From Oreocharis arfaki (taxonomy: Eukaryota; Chordata; Aves; Passeriformes; Paramythiidae): 64,000 bases of DNA. The stretch covers positions 106,460 through 170,459 of the forward strand of contig VZRR01002078.1 in the NCBI GenBank assembly GCA_013398015.1, read 5' to 3'. Made by a program: the position numbers and the translations under genes. Below the pieces are notes generated by a model that was not told the origin of the DNA, did no database searches, and worked only from the letters and a program-made list of their open reading frames with translations. Below are positions 10,050 through 23,150 of this stretch, piece by piece; positions within the stretch are counted from its first letter, which is position 1; every line of letters begins with the position of its first letter.

Positions 10050-10755
10050 CCTGGAGCACAGAAATTGATAGAAGGATTGGAAGGGGTCTCCAAAAGCATC
10101 TCTCTGCTCAAGAAGAGACCACCTATTCATGCACAGTGTTGTGAAAGGTGTTCTTACATCGTTCTTAAGGCTGTCCCTTACCATTAGAAAGGCTTTTCTC
10201 CCTGTTAACTAAGAACAGGGGAGCAGACTTCTCCCCTCTTCATCTGCCAGCTGTTTTATGTAGTTGAGGATTATTACTGCATCCTCCTCAGCTGTTTCTT
10301 TTTGACCTAAGCCGTCCAGTTCTTCCAGCTCTCCCCTGCAGGTCACGTTTCCCAGACCTCTGCTGTTCCTGGATTCTCTCCAAAAGGCCAACATCTTTTC
10401 TGAAATGCATTGCACAAAACTGGCCACCCAATAAGAGTGGTAGCATACCACATCTGCCCTGAACAAAAGGGCCATTTCTTTGTACAGGCAATGCTGCTTC
10501 TTATTCCTTCCAACATGACATTTGCTTTATTGGTTTTGGGTTTTGGTAATTGTGTGATTTAGAGTATTTTCTACAGAATTGCTTCTTAACCAGCCATTTC
10601 CACTTGGTTATTTCTGCCTCATTGTAGCTCCTTGCACTCTGCTCTACTGAGTTTTGTCACACACTTTCTCTAAATTGTCAAAACAATGTATCTTTCCCAC
10701 CTTTTTCCTCTTTTTTAAGATTTTAAATTCTGATTCTCTCTGCCAGGTTTGCCGT
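10050..10755 (-). mobile_element. Old CR1 LINE 3' fragment, antisense
   Basis: Read on the - strand, this gives the CR1 3' region: a degenerate match to the pre-tail segment (10580-10755), then the segment 'CCAGTTTTGTGCA...' (about 10400-10430), the text around GGTCTGGGAAACG (about 10350), the short-exon-like AGCAGAGAGATGC stretch and the CCCCTTCCAATCC end near 10075, with a decayed tail at about 10050-10062. It is much more diverged than the two + strand CR1 copies and resembles the widespread amniote CR1 type, so it is probably an older insertion. Boundaries are approximate. Confidence 0.75.
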
Positions 10756-10759
10756 CACA

Positions 10760-13460
10760 GCCTGTGTTCCCTTGTGCTCTGACAAATGATGCCAGGCAGA
10801 GGTGGGTACAAGCCTCCTGTACCCACCCCTCTGTGTCTCTCCCCTTTTTGACAACAAACCACCAACAGCTGCTCCTTGGACTGCACTATCCAACCAATTT
10901 TGCATCAAAGCTGTGTTTTCTTCGGTTAGTTGAAGGCACAGCACCAACCCCACCTCCAGATACTGCTCAGAAGAGAAGATGCTGCTGGCAAGAAAGCTGG
11001 GAGGACACCCTGGCGCAGACACTGGTAGGGTTTAGGTGTTTTGCCACTCCACTTGGCCATGTTTTACGAAGCCAGGTACATCCCAGATGTCTGAAGGCAC
11101 CTGGGTGGAGATGTTTAGCACCCAACCTTTGTACTCAGGAGCCTCTGGGGCCGTTGAGGTTTGGTTTAGGCACCCCTGCCTGTTTGCTGGCTCCAGCTCT
11201 CGCAGTGCAGCTCCCTGCTAGGCCAAAGGGCACAAACGCACGTCAAACTGAAATGTTTCACTCAATCCTGGTCACGTGTTTGGAGACGGTGTTCTGTATG
11301 AAAAAGACTTCCAGTGTCTATCAACTGGTATTTTTCTTTTGGAAAACTTCTCTGTCCGGGAAAGTACTGGATACTAAGAACTTCTATCCCAACTTACCAA
11401 GGAGAATAATTATCCAGGTGCTGGAAAGGGCTGCAGCCTACAAGACCCCAGCTCTCAAGCAGCTGCTGGGTTGGTTGCCACTAGTGCCTTCTATTAAAAG
11501 CCAGGGGGTTGCTCCATGAACCAGGAGTCTGAGTTACTGTGAAACTTGCATCTTGCATTCCCCTCACCCCTTCCTGGTATTAAAACCTTGAAGAGCTGCA
11601 GCACAAACAACAAAGGAGAAAGCAATAGGAGAGCGGCAAGGTCACACATCTGCTGCTTTCCACACTTTCTTATCTCTGACATCACGGGCCTCAAGGTCTT
11701 TCTTCTTATTAAAACAGCTGAATAATTGCAAACTGTACACAAACTGACTAAACCTGTGGCCTTCTGCCTTAGTCATAATATGGGATGTCTGGCTAGGGAG
11801 GATGTTTCTTGGCGAGGGAGGGTGAAGGGGCTGAAGAAACAAGCAGCTCTGCGCAAACGCAGCGGGAAGCTGCTGCCACTGTCCCTTGGGCTGACAAGCT
11901 GCAGGACATCCAGCCAGGAGAGTTCGGTGTCATCGACGGTGCTACTGAAAGCATCGGGATGTGACCGCACCCCACCCTCAGGGAATGCAGGGCCAGCATC
12001 GAAATGACTTTGTGGAAGGCTGATTTGCAATTATCCCACCAGTCCTGCCTCTGCTTGAGGTTTACTTTGTTAGCAGTGGAGAGAGAAATAACAGGCCGGG
12101 GGGAAAGGGGAACTGAGAGAAACGTGGAAAATCAAAGGATAAGGCATGTTATAGATCAGAGGCATTAAAAAATGAAGGCAGAAAAGGCAGAAAATGTACC
12201 CTAAATCAGCAAGCCTTTTGTACAGCCTGGATTTGTTCAAGCAATACCAGCCTACACTGATCTCAGGCGTCTCATCACGTCTCCACGTTTTGGACAGCCA
12301 CTTCTCAGGTCTGACCATTGCACACATTCCTGCTGATGTCTCTGTGGCTGCTGCACCTCGAACAGCTGCCCCTGGGATTTCTGAAAACCACACCTGCATC
12401 CCCCACCCTGCTAGTCCCGATGAAATTCATTAATGGCAAATCATTTGTCATGACATAATGTGGGATGTAAAAGAGCTGTATCTGGTGGTCGCACACGCCT
12501 CCCTGCTTGGTGATTAGTGTTTAGCATCTGGGAATGAAACAATCTGGGAAAGCTAAGGCATTAGCAAGTGGATGGGGGTGGTCTCCACTGTGAAAAATTA
12601 TATGTGTACTGAAGTAAGTGGATAAAGATGCTTTTGAGGTTCCAAACATTTTCCTACAGGAACAGAAATGATTGTGAAAGATGAAAATCAGGAAAAATTG
12701 TGTAACAGGTGGCTACTGACATCAGCAGCTAAACACAAGTGTTAGTGCTTTTAGTCCTTCCTATGTCATTTGAGAAGGTTTGAAGGTGCCAGAGCACAGC
12801 TCTGTGGGTCTCCCGCATAACACCAGCCACACAGTTCCTCCCTGCATTTTGTCCCCACCATGAGCCCAGCAGTTTGCTGGCATTCTGCTGATCCTTCACT
12901 GGGAAGAATGCACTTGTAAGTTCTCACATCAGTTTCTGTTTTTTCTTTTTTAATCTGGCTTCAAATTCCACTTCTTTATATTGTGTCTTTCCCTACCAAA
13001 AATAAGTGGGGTTTGCTCTGTGACACAATTTCCTTCTAGATGAATTTGTACTGCCAGCAAGCCAACTCAGCCCTCTTTTCAAAAGCTGAACACTGACTGA
13101 GAGATGCTGCCTCTGATCTGTATTTTCCCGCACAATCTCCACTTTTTTGGTGGTTTTGGAAGTGTTGACACCAGACCGAGAGCCATAGTCCACTTGTGCT
13201 GTCTCCACTTCCCTGCTACTCAGTGAGACCCCATTACACCCTTCTCATCCTACAAAAGCAGTAGGGGCAGAGGCAGAGATCTCTCCTGTAACAAGAATGC
13301 ACAATTCTCCAGGTGCATTATGGGTTTGTTTTTACCATCTTTTTTTCTTTAAACACTGGGTCTTGACTGCTGCTGGAAGGAAAGTTTCAAACAGATCAAG
13401 TTTTCCTTGGAAATAAGCTATCTAGCAAATTTTCTCTTTGTGACAGGTTCTTAGATCAAC
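10760..13460. other. Intergenic or intronic DNA, nothing recognised
   Basis: One 256-codon frame stays open at 10749-11519, but it starts at the edge of the CR1 relic, has no domain or compositional hallmark of a protein, and is matched by open antisense frames. I regard it as chance. No RNA or repeat is recognised here. Confidence 0.5.
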
Positions 13461-13466
13461 ATGCTG

Positions 13467-13489
13467 CTTATCTGATAAAACTCTTATCA
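13467..13489. promoter_or_regulatory. Triple GATA-motif cluster
   Basis: Three WGATAR-type sites lie in 23 bp: CTTATCT at 13467-13473 (AGATAAG on the - strand), TGATAAA at 13473-13479, and CTTATCA at 13483-13489 (TGATAAG on the - strand). Two point one way and one the other. Dense homotypic GATA sites are typical of GATA-factor-bound enhancers. Function is inferred. Confidence 0.4.
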
Positions 13490-13499
13490 GAGACAATTT

Positions 13500-15300
13500 G
13501 TGGCACGTTGCCCCAGTACCATGGCACAGTCCTTTTAGCTTTACTCAACTGCGTGAAGACAATAGAAGATGACACTGCAAATAGTAAAGAGCAAATGCTG
13601 CCTGTGCGTAGGTATCTTCAGAGTCTCATTCCATAGTTTGAACAAACAATAAGTCAAATATCTACTGACAAACAAGCAAAAGTTGGCAGGAATTGACGGT
13701 CCTCTAGAAAAAAGCGTGCCGTGGGAGTACTGTGAAACATCCTGAGCTGGACAACTGGGGCAAAATTTATGGTATCTCCTAGACAGAAATATTTTATTCA
13801 TGGATTACTGAGTCTTTTAAATGATCTTCCTCTGGGCCCTGCCTCTTGACTAACGCCCACAGGCAAGGTACAAAGAGAATAAAAATTATGCAAACTAGCA
13901 ACAGTGACACTTGGTATAACTGCAGTACATATTAAAGCCCGAGTGGAACAGTTACTCCTTTTCAAATTTCTAAACATTTCATGCAAAAAGAATTCCAGTT
14001 CTGATGGGACCAAATATATTGAAACAAGTCACCAAGTCTTCTGCATTTCGTGTAAAGGATGAAATTAAAATCTGTTATTTCATAATTTTGCTCTAAGCAG
14101 CTGATTCAACTAATGATCCATCATCTTTGGCAAAGTGAAGTCTCCTGGAATTATCCTGACAAAGCTCTCCTGAATATCCATTTTGTAATTTAAAATAAGG
14201 TAGCAATTCAGGTTAATACTTTGGTCAAAAGGGCACAAAATTTTGTAGTGGTAAAATAACCTGCAGAATATAAATGATCATTCCTAACCACTACTAATGA
14301 GAAAGAACAATAATTCAAGTCTATGAGCTGTTACACACGGAGTATCCCATAGATAGCCCTATGGCTAATGTGTATCTGCTGATACGGGTACAGACACATC
14401 TCTCTCACATATGTATAGCTTCAAACCTGTGGAGGAAAAGCCACTCTGATGTGAGGCCTCTCTTTTTTCCTCCTTGTGTTCCTCCAAACTCAAAAGCTGG
14501 AAAAATACAGCAGATCAAGCATGATAATGTCAGGGATAAATAACATTAGGAAGTACATACTCACTGGTGAGTCTTCCCTAATAACCAGAGTGGGACTTCC
14601 ACAAAGTTTTGAAAGGTATCCCCCATGCTCAAGACAATCCATGTTTGACAGCATTTCCTCAGAGTCTGGCTTAAAGCACTCAGCCTGAATGCACTGCCCT
14701 CCCACCCCCAAACACTTGTCCCCCATCAACAAAAAATGATCAGCATTTATGGCAATGTTGTCCATAACGGGTTTCAGCTGCTGGTGCTCTGGGGAAGCAA
14801 GACTCCACAGTCTCTTACTCCTCCCCTTGTTAGGATCATTCACGTTGCTGCGCTACCTTGGGATCTGAGGATCTGTTAGTCTTGCTGTCACACACTCTTA
14901 AGAAGGCAAATGACCTCATGTGAAGTCCGCATGGCAAGCTGGATGTAGAAGGGAGCAATGGGACCAGAGTTTCCAGTGTCCCATGCCGATGTTCTGAGTC
15001 AGTGGGGCCAGCATTCCCATCCGTAGAGCCTTCCTAATGCCCTTCTTCCATCTGCACCCGATGTGGTCTACACAACAGGTGTCACTGCTGTAAGACCTGA
15101 TCTCTTGGCTGCTTCCTTCTCTGACAGTGGCTTTCAGATCCTCCCCTCTCAGCATCGCCTGAGAGATTCGTCACTGGAGTCACCATTCAGGCAGTATCAA
15201 GCTCTCCTGTGCCTGCAGATACCATGTTCACCCTGTGCCCCAGCATCAGCCCATTCTCCTCTCTCCTTCAACAGTGGGTGCAACTTTCCAACCACAGTGG
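13500..15300. other. Intergenic or intronic DNA, nothing recognised
   Basis: AT-leaning unique sequence with short ORFs only. No repeat, RNA or coding signature is recognised. Confidence 0.55.
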
Positions 15301-15304
15301 CTGA

Positions 15305-15981
15305 AAAGTGGCCCAGTGGAAAAGGTCCTGGAGGTGCTGGCTGACAGCATCTGAACGTGAGCCAGCTGTGCCCAGGTGGCCAAGAAGGCCAGTGGCACCC
15401 TGGCCTGTATCAGCAACAATGCAGCCAGCAGGACTGTGCCCCTTGTACTTGGCACTGGTGAGGCCACACCTAGAGTGCTGTGTTCAGTTCAGAGCCCCTC
15501 AATTCAGGAAGGACACTGAGGTGCTGGAGCTTCTCCAGAGAAGGGCAACGGAGCTGGGGAAGGGTCTAGAGGGTAAGTCCCATGAGAAGCAGCTGAAGAA
15601 GCTGGGGTTGTTTGACCTTGAGAAAAGGAGGCTCAGGGGTGACCTTACCACTCTCTACCTACTCTGAAAGGATGATGTAGCCAGCTGGGGGTCAATCCCT
15701 TCTCCCAGGCAACAAGTGACAGGACAAGAGGACATGGCCTCAAGCTGCACCTGGGGAGGTTCAAGTAGGACATGAGGAGGAATTTCTTCACAGAAAGGGT
15801 TGTTAAGCATTGAAATGGGCTGCCCAGGGAGGTGGTAGACTCACCATCCCTAGAGGTGTTCAAGAAATGACTGGATGTGACACTTAGTGCCATAGTCTAG
15901 TTGACAAGATTGTGTTTAGTCAAAGGTTAGACTCGATGATCTCAGAGGTCTTTTCCAAACCTGAATCTGCAATTCTGTGAT
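15305..15981 (+). mobile_element. CR1 LINE, 5'-truncated 3' end
   Basis: This begins in the CR1 segment encoding the end of ORF2 (GGAGGTGCTGGCTGACAGC at about 15330) and runs through GCCAAGAAGGCCAGTGGCA, the GGTGAGGCCACACCTAGAG block, AGAAGGGCAACGGAGCTGG, the CTGCCCAGGGAGG segment and the terminal GACTCGATGATCTCAGAGGT. It ends at the tail unit ATTCTGTGA (15972-15980). This order is collinear with the avian CR1 3' end, so the copy is simply 5'-truncated, the usual outcome of LINE insertion. A 119-codon ORF at 15308-15667 is a piece of this element, not a host gene. Confidence 0.93.
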
Positions 15982-17559
15982 ACATTCCTGATCCTAGAGT
16001 TCATCTATGGGGTCTAAGGGCATCTGCACTGATGCAGTATTTACATTCTTCCAAAGAGAACTGGACCCTTAACCAGAACTATAAACAGCTGTGATTTGGT
16101 TCTAATTTAACTGCATCATTTTCTACTAACCTTATGCTCCATTTTATACTGATTTAATCTGAGGAAGTCACTCTGAGTACATTTGGACCGTGTTACTAAC
16201 CCAGTCTAGGGCTAGGCATCTTTAGCAGGGGGTGTCACCAAGGTAGCTCAAACTCCTCCTGGAGTCAAGTGGTTCTTGTCAGTCAGCTGTGGAATTACTG
16301 CTCTGCAGTCTCCTGCGCTTTGGGGTCTAAGTTTGGAAATCACTATACCTAGGATGTAAAATTGCCTGGGTCTAAGAAGTTTAAATACAGGCTTTGTGGA
16401 GGCCTTTCCATGCAGGAGAGTTTTCTCAGAGCAAAATATTCCTGATGAACTCACCAGCTTCCAGAACAGGAGACCCTTTGATAAATTCATGTAATCTCCT
16501 TTAGAGCTGACCCAGAGGTTTTCTGTGTACAGAGCCTCATCTGCAAGAAGAATGGCCACAGAGGAGCCTTAATTAGGTGTGTCTTTAATTATTTATTTAT
16601 TCAGAGCACACATTCATTCACATTGTATTCACCGAGCTTTGGTCAAATCCCAAGTCATTGTCTGCCTGCACACAAGTATTTACCCAAAGGTATGGGTTTA
16701 AACTGATTAACTCACACTGGGGCAAGCGCCTGTGTAGGCACTGATATTGGCTTAATACCTCACTCAGAAGTACTCTGAAGTTGGCTGAGGTCTTGTACGG
16801 ATCCTCTTCTTTGAGAGCAAAGTGTTTGCACAGGGGCAGGACTCGGCTTTACTGGATTGTACAATGGCTGAGTTGAGCTGATACCAGGCGGGCTGAGGTG
16901 CATGGAAGCAGAATGTCTGGAAGCGGGCTGCTGGAGATCTGGAGATGGAGGACCTCAACTGCATTCCTGGAAGTGGAGACTGACTTTGTTCTTTCAAAGC
17001 TTCCAGCAAGATAATGGTGTTTTAGATCAGGGTGAGCAAATGCTGCTTGTCCCTTCCCCTGGCGTGACGTGTCCTTGCCCTGTCCCAGAGCAAACTCATT
17101 TGCTTTGCAAAGTGCTCACAGATGCCTGGAAGTGGAGGAGGTACAAACCCACCCCTTCTGACCCAGCTCCATTGCTGATGAGCCACACACACACGTTTTC
17201 TGCACTGAAGTTGCCTTCTTGCTTAGGTGCTGCCCCTGACTAGTTTAATCCTCCTCATGCAAGAGAGGGACCAGAGCAGCAGCAGAAGCACCCGCCTTTA
17301 TCATCCTCATTTCTTCCTTCGGCTTATCAACAAACGAACTCCCAGTTGGCTTTATTTGACTTCTAGGGTTTATTGGATTTGTTGCTTCCCTTCTTCATTT
17401 TCATATTAAAGGCTACGGCTGGGCTGTGATCCTGCTGCTGTAGCCTCCAGCTCCTGAGCTGATCTACTAGCTCTAATTGCTCAGCTGCCTGATGTAATCA
17501 CCAGGAGGCATATTGTGTGTGTGGCCACAGGCACTTCATATTTTCTCCCCAGCCAGATG

Positions 17560-17596
17560 AAAAAAAAAATAAAAAAGAAGAAGAAGAAAAAAAAGA
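17560..17596. repeat. A-rich (AAG) tract
   Basis: A run of A broken by T and G, with four AAG/GAA units near 17576-17590. Confidence 0.85.
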
Positions 17597-20500
17597 GTCA
17601 ATTGGCTCTAGGTCTGTCAATAGTGACTAATCAGGTGCTGTACAATTAATTATGAAGGGGTGTCATTTTAAAACAATTCTGAGGTGGGAAAGAACAGGCC
17701 TGGGCCCTTTACCTGCTGGCACTGTTTGTGTTGCTAAGCCAATCCAGGCTGCGTCCTCTATTTCATTTACCTTTTAAACTATTGCCCCCGCATAAGTAAA
17801 CACTTTCTATAAAGTGTATGTGTGTGCATGCATGTGTGTAAGTGGGTGGAGGGTGATCTGGGAAGCTCTCCACCCTAGAAAAGAAATTAATGATGGGGAG
17901 GAAAAAAAAAGAGACCAGCATAATTTGGCAGTAATTTCTCAAGAACAGCAGGAGATAATAGCAGGTGGATGAAACAGGAATAGGATGAAACAGTCTGGGG
18001 CTGAATCCCAGTAATCAAAATAGCTGTGAGATATGGAGATGGAGGTGAGAGATGTCCCTGCAATGTAAAAGCCCTGAGCAAGGAGCCTGGGCTCCCCAGC
18101 AGCCACCTGCCAGCACGTGTCAAGGGGGCAAATCCCTGTTGCACCTGAACTGGCTGGCCCAGGCGCTGCTCCCAGCAGTGGCCAACATCTCCCACCCACT
18201 CCCTTGGGGATGTGGCTGCAGAGAGCAGGATAGTGTTCCTCCTCTTCACCCTGCTGGCAAAACAGAATTGCCCCTTGCAAAGCAAAACTCATTTTTCAAG
18301 GGGGATGGCAATGGAACTGCTGCTGTCCAGGGCCAGGCTTAGGGCACTGGCTGGTGAAAGTACATGGGTGTAGAGGGGAAAGAAGGGCAGCCATGGAAAT
18401 GACAAACAGCTCAGTAGAAACAAAGTGACAATGCTTAATGACAAAGCTTCATTTCGAGACCTGTCAGTCACTGAGACTGTGATGACACTGTGTCTGTTTC
18501 CTGGAGGGGTAGAAGACATGGGCTGGAAATGTAGAATTGAAGATGTTGGGGTTAAGCCTCTGCTGGGACCACCTCCTTGAAGATGCTGACCGCAAGAGAT
18601 CTTCTGGGATGTGGCAAGGGGCAAGTGTCATGGTGTCTAGTAGAAAAAATTGGAAATACCCTGTCCAACCATTTAGCTTGCTAATACAAAAACTCCAAAA
18701 GGCAGTTTGGTCAAAAGTTCTGCCTGCAGCACTTGCAATACTGTTCAATGGGGAAAAAAAAGGTAAATTCCTGTGTATGTGAGAGTGCATAATTTCTAAC
18801 ATTTCTTTTTACTATAATAATTGTGGAATTAGATGGATTATTCTGGATAGCAATGTATTAGGAGCAAAATGGCAAGGCATGAGAAGTTCTGTTCTGAACT
18901 TTTCAAGATCATTCATGTTGACTTTGTTCCCCAAAATCAATTTTCTTCATTTTACTGGTTAATATTTCAAATGAAAACAAGCATTAAAGATAGAGCAAAA
19001 CATTTGATCAAAATGCACATTTATTTAATCTAATTAGAAGACTCCTAAAACCTTATTCAAAGTTAGTTTCACAGCTTTGCGTGTATTTCAGGATCATTGC
19101 TGGCAGACCTCCCCAAACTTCAAAAAAGCACATTACATCGTCTCTGTTAACAGTGAAATATTTAGTACCCTTAACCTCTGTTTCTGTCAGCATTTTGATG
19201 ACAGCAGCTACTGGATCCCAGCCACAGCGTTTCCTTGCCCTGTGTCAGAGGACTTTGAAATACGACGTGAGGAGGTTCAGTTTGTTGGGGCTGTGCAAGG
19301 CAGGGGTTGCCAGCCTGGTTTAGGCCAGGAGTCTGTTCAGTCCTTTGTCTTGCTTTTGAAGCCTCAGCAAGTCTTGCACCAAGAGCAGGGAGATGCATTG
19401 CCCAGAGGAAGAGCTCTGCCCTGAATCATCCTGGACCCAAGACAGTCCCTGCAGAAGGGCACCGTGGCAATGAGCAATGGCTCACCCGGGGTTACACAGC
19501 AAAGCAAAATTAACGGATGTGAAAGTGGAGGTTACAACATAAACATGTGCTCAGATACTGGTGTAATGAACGTAGTATAAATATTTAGATGTATTCCTAC
19601 ATCTAATTCTTAGACTCATCATTCTTATGTCAAATAGTTTACAAAAGGCAAAACTATATTTCAGTTACAGGCACGGCTTCATAATTCTTCAAGTTAATTA
19701 AGGCATCTAAATGTGCTTCACGTCTGTTGCCTCCACTTTGTAAATGGCACAAACCTGTAGGTAATTAAAAGCTTGTCGTATCAGTGACAGTAATGGCAGC
19801 TTAGGTGTCCAGCCTCAGGGAAAAGCAGCAGCTCTGAGTGTCACTTGCACACCTCCAATGAACAGATTGTTGCTTGTATCGTACGTGCAGACATCATGAA
19901 GGGAAAGAATTGGCTGCAGTTTGGGATCTCTTTATACTAAAGGTGAGGGTGCTGGTGTAGATGCTGAGTGGTGCTCCATGGATGGGCTGTTGTTGTGCTG
20001 ATGGGTGCCCAGGGGCACAGGGAGGCCTCTGCCAGCCGTGGTGTCAGCAAGGGGCCTGTGTGTCCCACCTTCCCAGTATAGCTGCACCACTGTGCAGCTT
20101 ATGTTGGCCTAGAACACCTTCTTTTGCTCTGTTTCTTTCTCTGTCTGATTCCTTTATGCATAAACTATGATTGGCTGCACAGGCAAGGGAGGAGAGGGTG
20201 GCCTGTCCCCCGCTGGGGAGTCCCCTTGCAAAGCGGACAGGGTGAGCAGGCGGCTGGGTGCCACCCACAGCAGAGATCTCCCCAGGGGCCTCAGGGTGGG
20301 CTGCCTGTGGTGGTCCCAGAGCCTCACCGGCAACTGAGGTCTGCCTGGTGCCAGGTGGGGAATCTCCCTTTGCCAGGGGAATCCCTACCCGGCCACTTCA
20401 TAGTGTTTTTAAGGACAGCAAGGAGCGTTATCACGTTTCCACATCTGCTCCAGATGCTTTGCATTCCAGCAGTGCTCCTCAAAGGTGCTGAACCCTACAG

Positions 20501-23084
20501 CACGTCTCCAAAGAGGGCTCACTTCTTGCCACCTCGGCAGCTGTCAGCTTCCTGCATGCACCCAAGCCAAGGGGAAGGGGACGGCCCTGCTCTCAAGGAT
20601 GTCCCTGCAGAGCTGACAGCGGGTGACACAGCCCTGCCCCTCACCCGTGTCAGCGGGACCGCGTGTGGCAGCGGGTGCTGTGTGTGCAGGAAGGCTGGAC
20701 TGCATGCAGCCAAAGTTCAGGCAAACAGTGGAGAGCAGAAATGGTTTCTGACTCAGAGGCACCAAGGCCGCTTTGGCCACTTTTGGTTTTCACCTTGAAG
20801 CACAGCCTGAGCGCGAGGCGCTGCTGGCACTGGTGCTTGTGCATTGTGGCTCTCAGAGAGCGCTCTGCTCCCAGAAGAAGGAATAATTAATAAGTGCCTC
20901 TCACAGCATTTTCCAAAGTGCTAATACCCGTCAGTCCCTCGCCAAAGCCCGGTGCTTTGCCATCTCCTTGCTGTGTTGGGTATCAACATGCCCTGTCCTC
21001 CATCTCTCTCCGTCTATCTCCCATGTCTGTGCTGTTTCAGGGCTTCTTTCTCTTTAAGAGGAAACTCGGCGGAAGCCTAGCTATTCAATATTGTTTCATA
21101 TTATTTGGTTGTGAAACAATTTAATTTGTTTATGGCTCTAAAGGTCAGATTTGACTGTTGCCCAAATTTCTAAAGAATAAAGAATGCATTAGGCTGAATG
21201 GGAATTCGTGGCATGATCAACAGGAGAAAGAGAAGGGGGCTAGTGAGAATATTTAACTGGAGCAGCAGGGCAAACTTACCTTCAGCTCAGGTTTAAAAGC
21301 CTAGTCAATCATTACACGTTTTTTATTATTTACCCGGTACAAAATCCCCCTGGATGAAGAAGTAGAAAAACTCACAGGCCACACTCTTTCAAATTTTGAG
21401 TAGCTTGCTCAGCATTTTTTCCCCCTCTGTCTGAGGACAGTTGGAGTGATATGAGTTGTGATAGCGCCTGTGGATGGATGAGAAATAAAGTGGAAGCACA
21501 TTGTGGTTGTAGCTTCAAGCAGGGGTGTTTGTAACAGTGAAGAGAGCACGGCCAGCCAGGGACTTTGAGAAGGAAGGTAATTCTCACACAGTCATCAGAA
21601 GACAAAGGTTGCATTTACACCTGGCCAGAAGGTTTAATCATCTACTATTTCCAAACATTGCAGGCTCACAATCTGTTGTGTCTGAGATCATAAAACATAA
21701 TCACAAACTGGAGACAAGAGACCTGGGTCTTGATTGACCAGGCCTTATCTTTTTTTTTTTCTTCCTTCTTATTTTTCACTCAATTTTCTGTCTTTTTCAG
21801 AGGAAAAAACAAAAGATGCTTTGGAAAGAACTTGCTTTGATCAGAAAATTCTTGATGGAAAAAAATTCTGAAACCCAAGGATTAATGGGCAATTTTCATT
21901 TTTCTTTGTCTCGCTTTTGTCAAAAGCACTTGGGAGACAGATCACCTGCTTGCTAAGATCTCCCTCGCAGGCTTTCAGGGAACAGAAATTGTGGAAAAGG
22001 GATCAAAAAGAGAAAAGTATTCAAAGGGACCCAGGTACAAACCTCTCATAACTTAGTTTTCCAGAATCTGCCACAAAAACAACTAACATTCAACCACCTG
22101 AAACACTGGGTGTAGGTGGCTTTCATCTGTCTTTAGGGGAAGGGTAAAATTACGGTAACATTGAAAGAGAATCTGGCAGTGAGGGGAGGGTTTCTGGGTA
22201 ATGTTAGCCACATTTTTGCAGTTTGAGACTGTGATTGGTTTCCTCTGTACCTGTGAGGTTGGTGAGGAGGTTTATCAAGCACGATCAGGGACTCCCATGG
22301 CAAAGAAAGTTTGGGGCAACATCACTTCTGCTTCCCTCACCCCATTGCCTCTGCAGGGTCATCGCTCTTTACTGTTTGTCCATGGGCAGGCTTGCAGAGA
22401 GGAGCCGGGTGTTTCTCACCTGATATTCCTGGTGGTTTATAGGAGAAAGGGTGGAAGGGCCGTGTCCCAGCCCCGGCTCCAGCCTGGCTCAAAAGGGTTG
22501 TGTCGGCATCAGGGAGGCACCCTGGAAGCGATGATGTTGCTTTGCACCTCGTTTGGGGGTTACAGTGTGGATTCATCACAGCGCTTAGTGCTGGGAGGAA
22601 GAACTGGCCCTGTTGAGATGAAGGGCTGCCCTTGCTGACTTCAAAGGTGGCTGCGTTTAACCCTTTGGCTTCAGTGGGGCTTGAGCTCCTGTTTGGAGTT
22701 AAGCACGTGCTGTTTCTGGATTAGGACTTCCCCTCTTTGTTTGAAAGGCGAAATAAATAATCCAGTTGATTTGCAGTATATCATCAGCCACCTGATGATG
22801 CCTCTGTGTGTTTTATGACTGCCAGCTCTGTAACTTCCCCCCTTCAGACAAAACACAGTGGGAGCAATAAGAGCTTCCCCCAGGAGAAGTTCATTAAACA
22901 AGGCAGGCTGGAGAGCCATCTGCCCCTGGCACTGCCGGGTGCCTTCGCGGTGTCCCTCGCCTGGCTAGGGTGCCTGCCACCTGATGAGAGTGGCATCTTT
23001 GATGTCGTCTAGAGCAGGAGCCATACCCAATTGCATAATCAAGGTCACTGGAAAATTACACAAAACTTTGCCCGGGTCTATTGG

Positions 23085-23150
23085 GAAAAAAAAAAAGGTG
23101 AAGCACTTCCAAAAAAGAAAAAAAACCAAAAAAAACCCAACCACCCAAAC
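23085..23150. repeat. A-rich tract
   Basis: Several A runs of five to eleven bases separated by short G or C interruptions. Low complexity; no adjoining transposon body is recognised. Confidence 0.8.

Noticed and set aside
10749..11519. 256-codon open frame on the + strand
   Set aside because: No domain, no codon or compositional hallmark of a protein, begins at a CR1 relic edge, and antisense frames are open as well. Treated as chance.
15308..15667. 119-codon ORF as a possible host gene
   Set aside because: It lies entirely inside a CR1 3' fragment and translates CR1 sequence.
20124..20798. 224-codon open frame on the + strand
   Set aside because: GC-richer patch with several overlapping open frames on both strands. 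The translated text is Ser/Pro/Cys/Gly-rich without motifs.
21746..21800. Strong polypyrimidine tract plus AG resembling a splice acceptor
   Set aside because: No open, conserved or donor-bounded exon follows. Pyrimidine tracts are common in this window.
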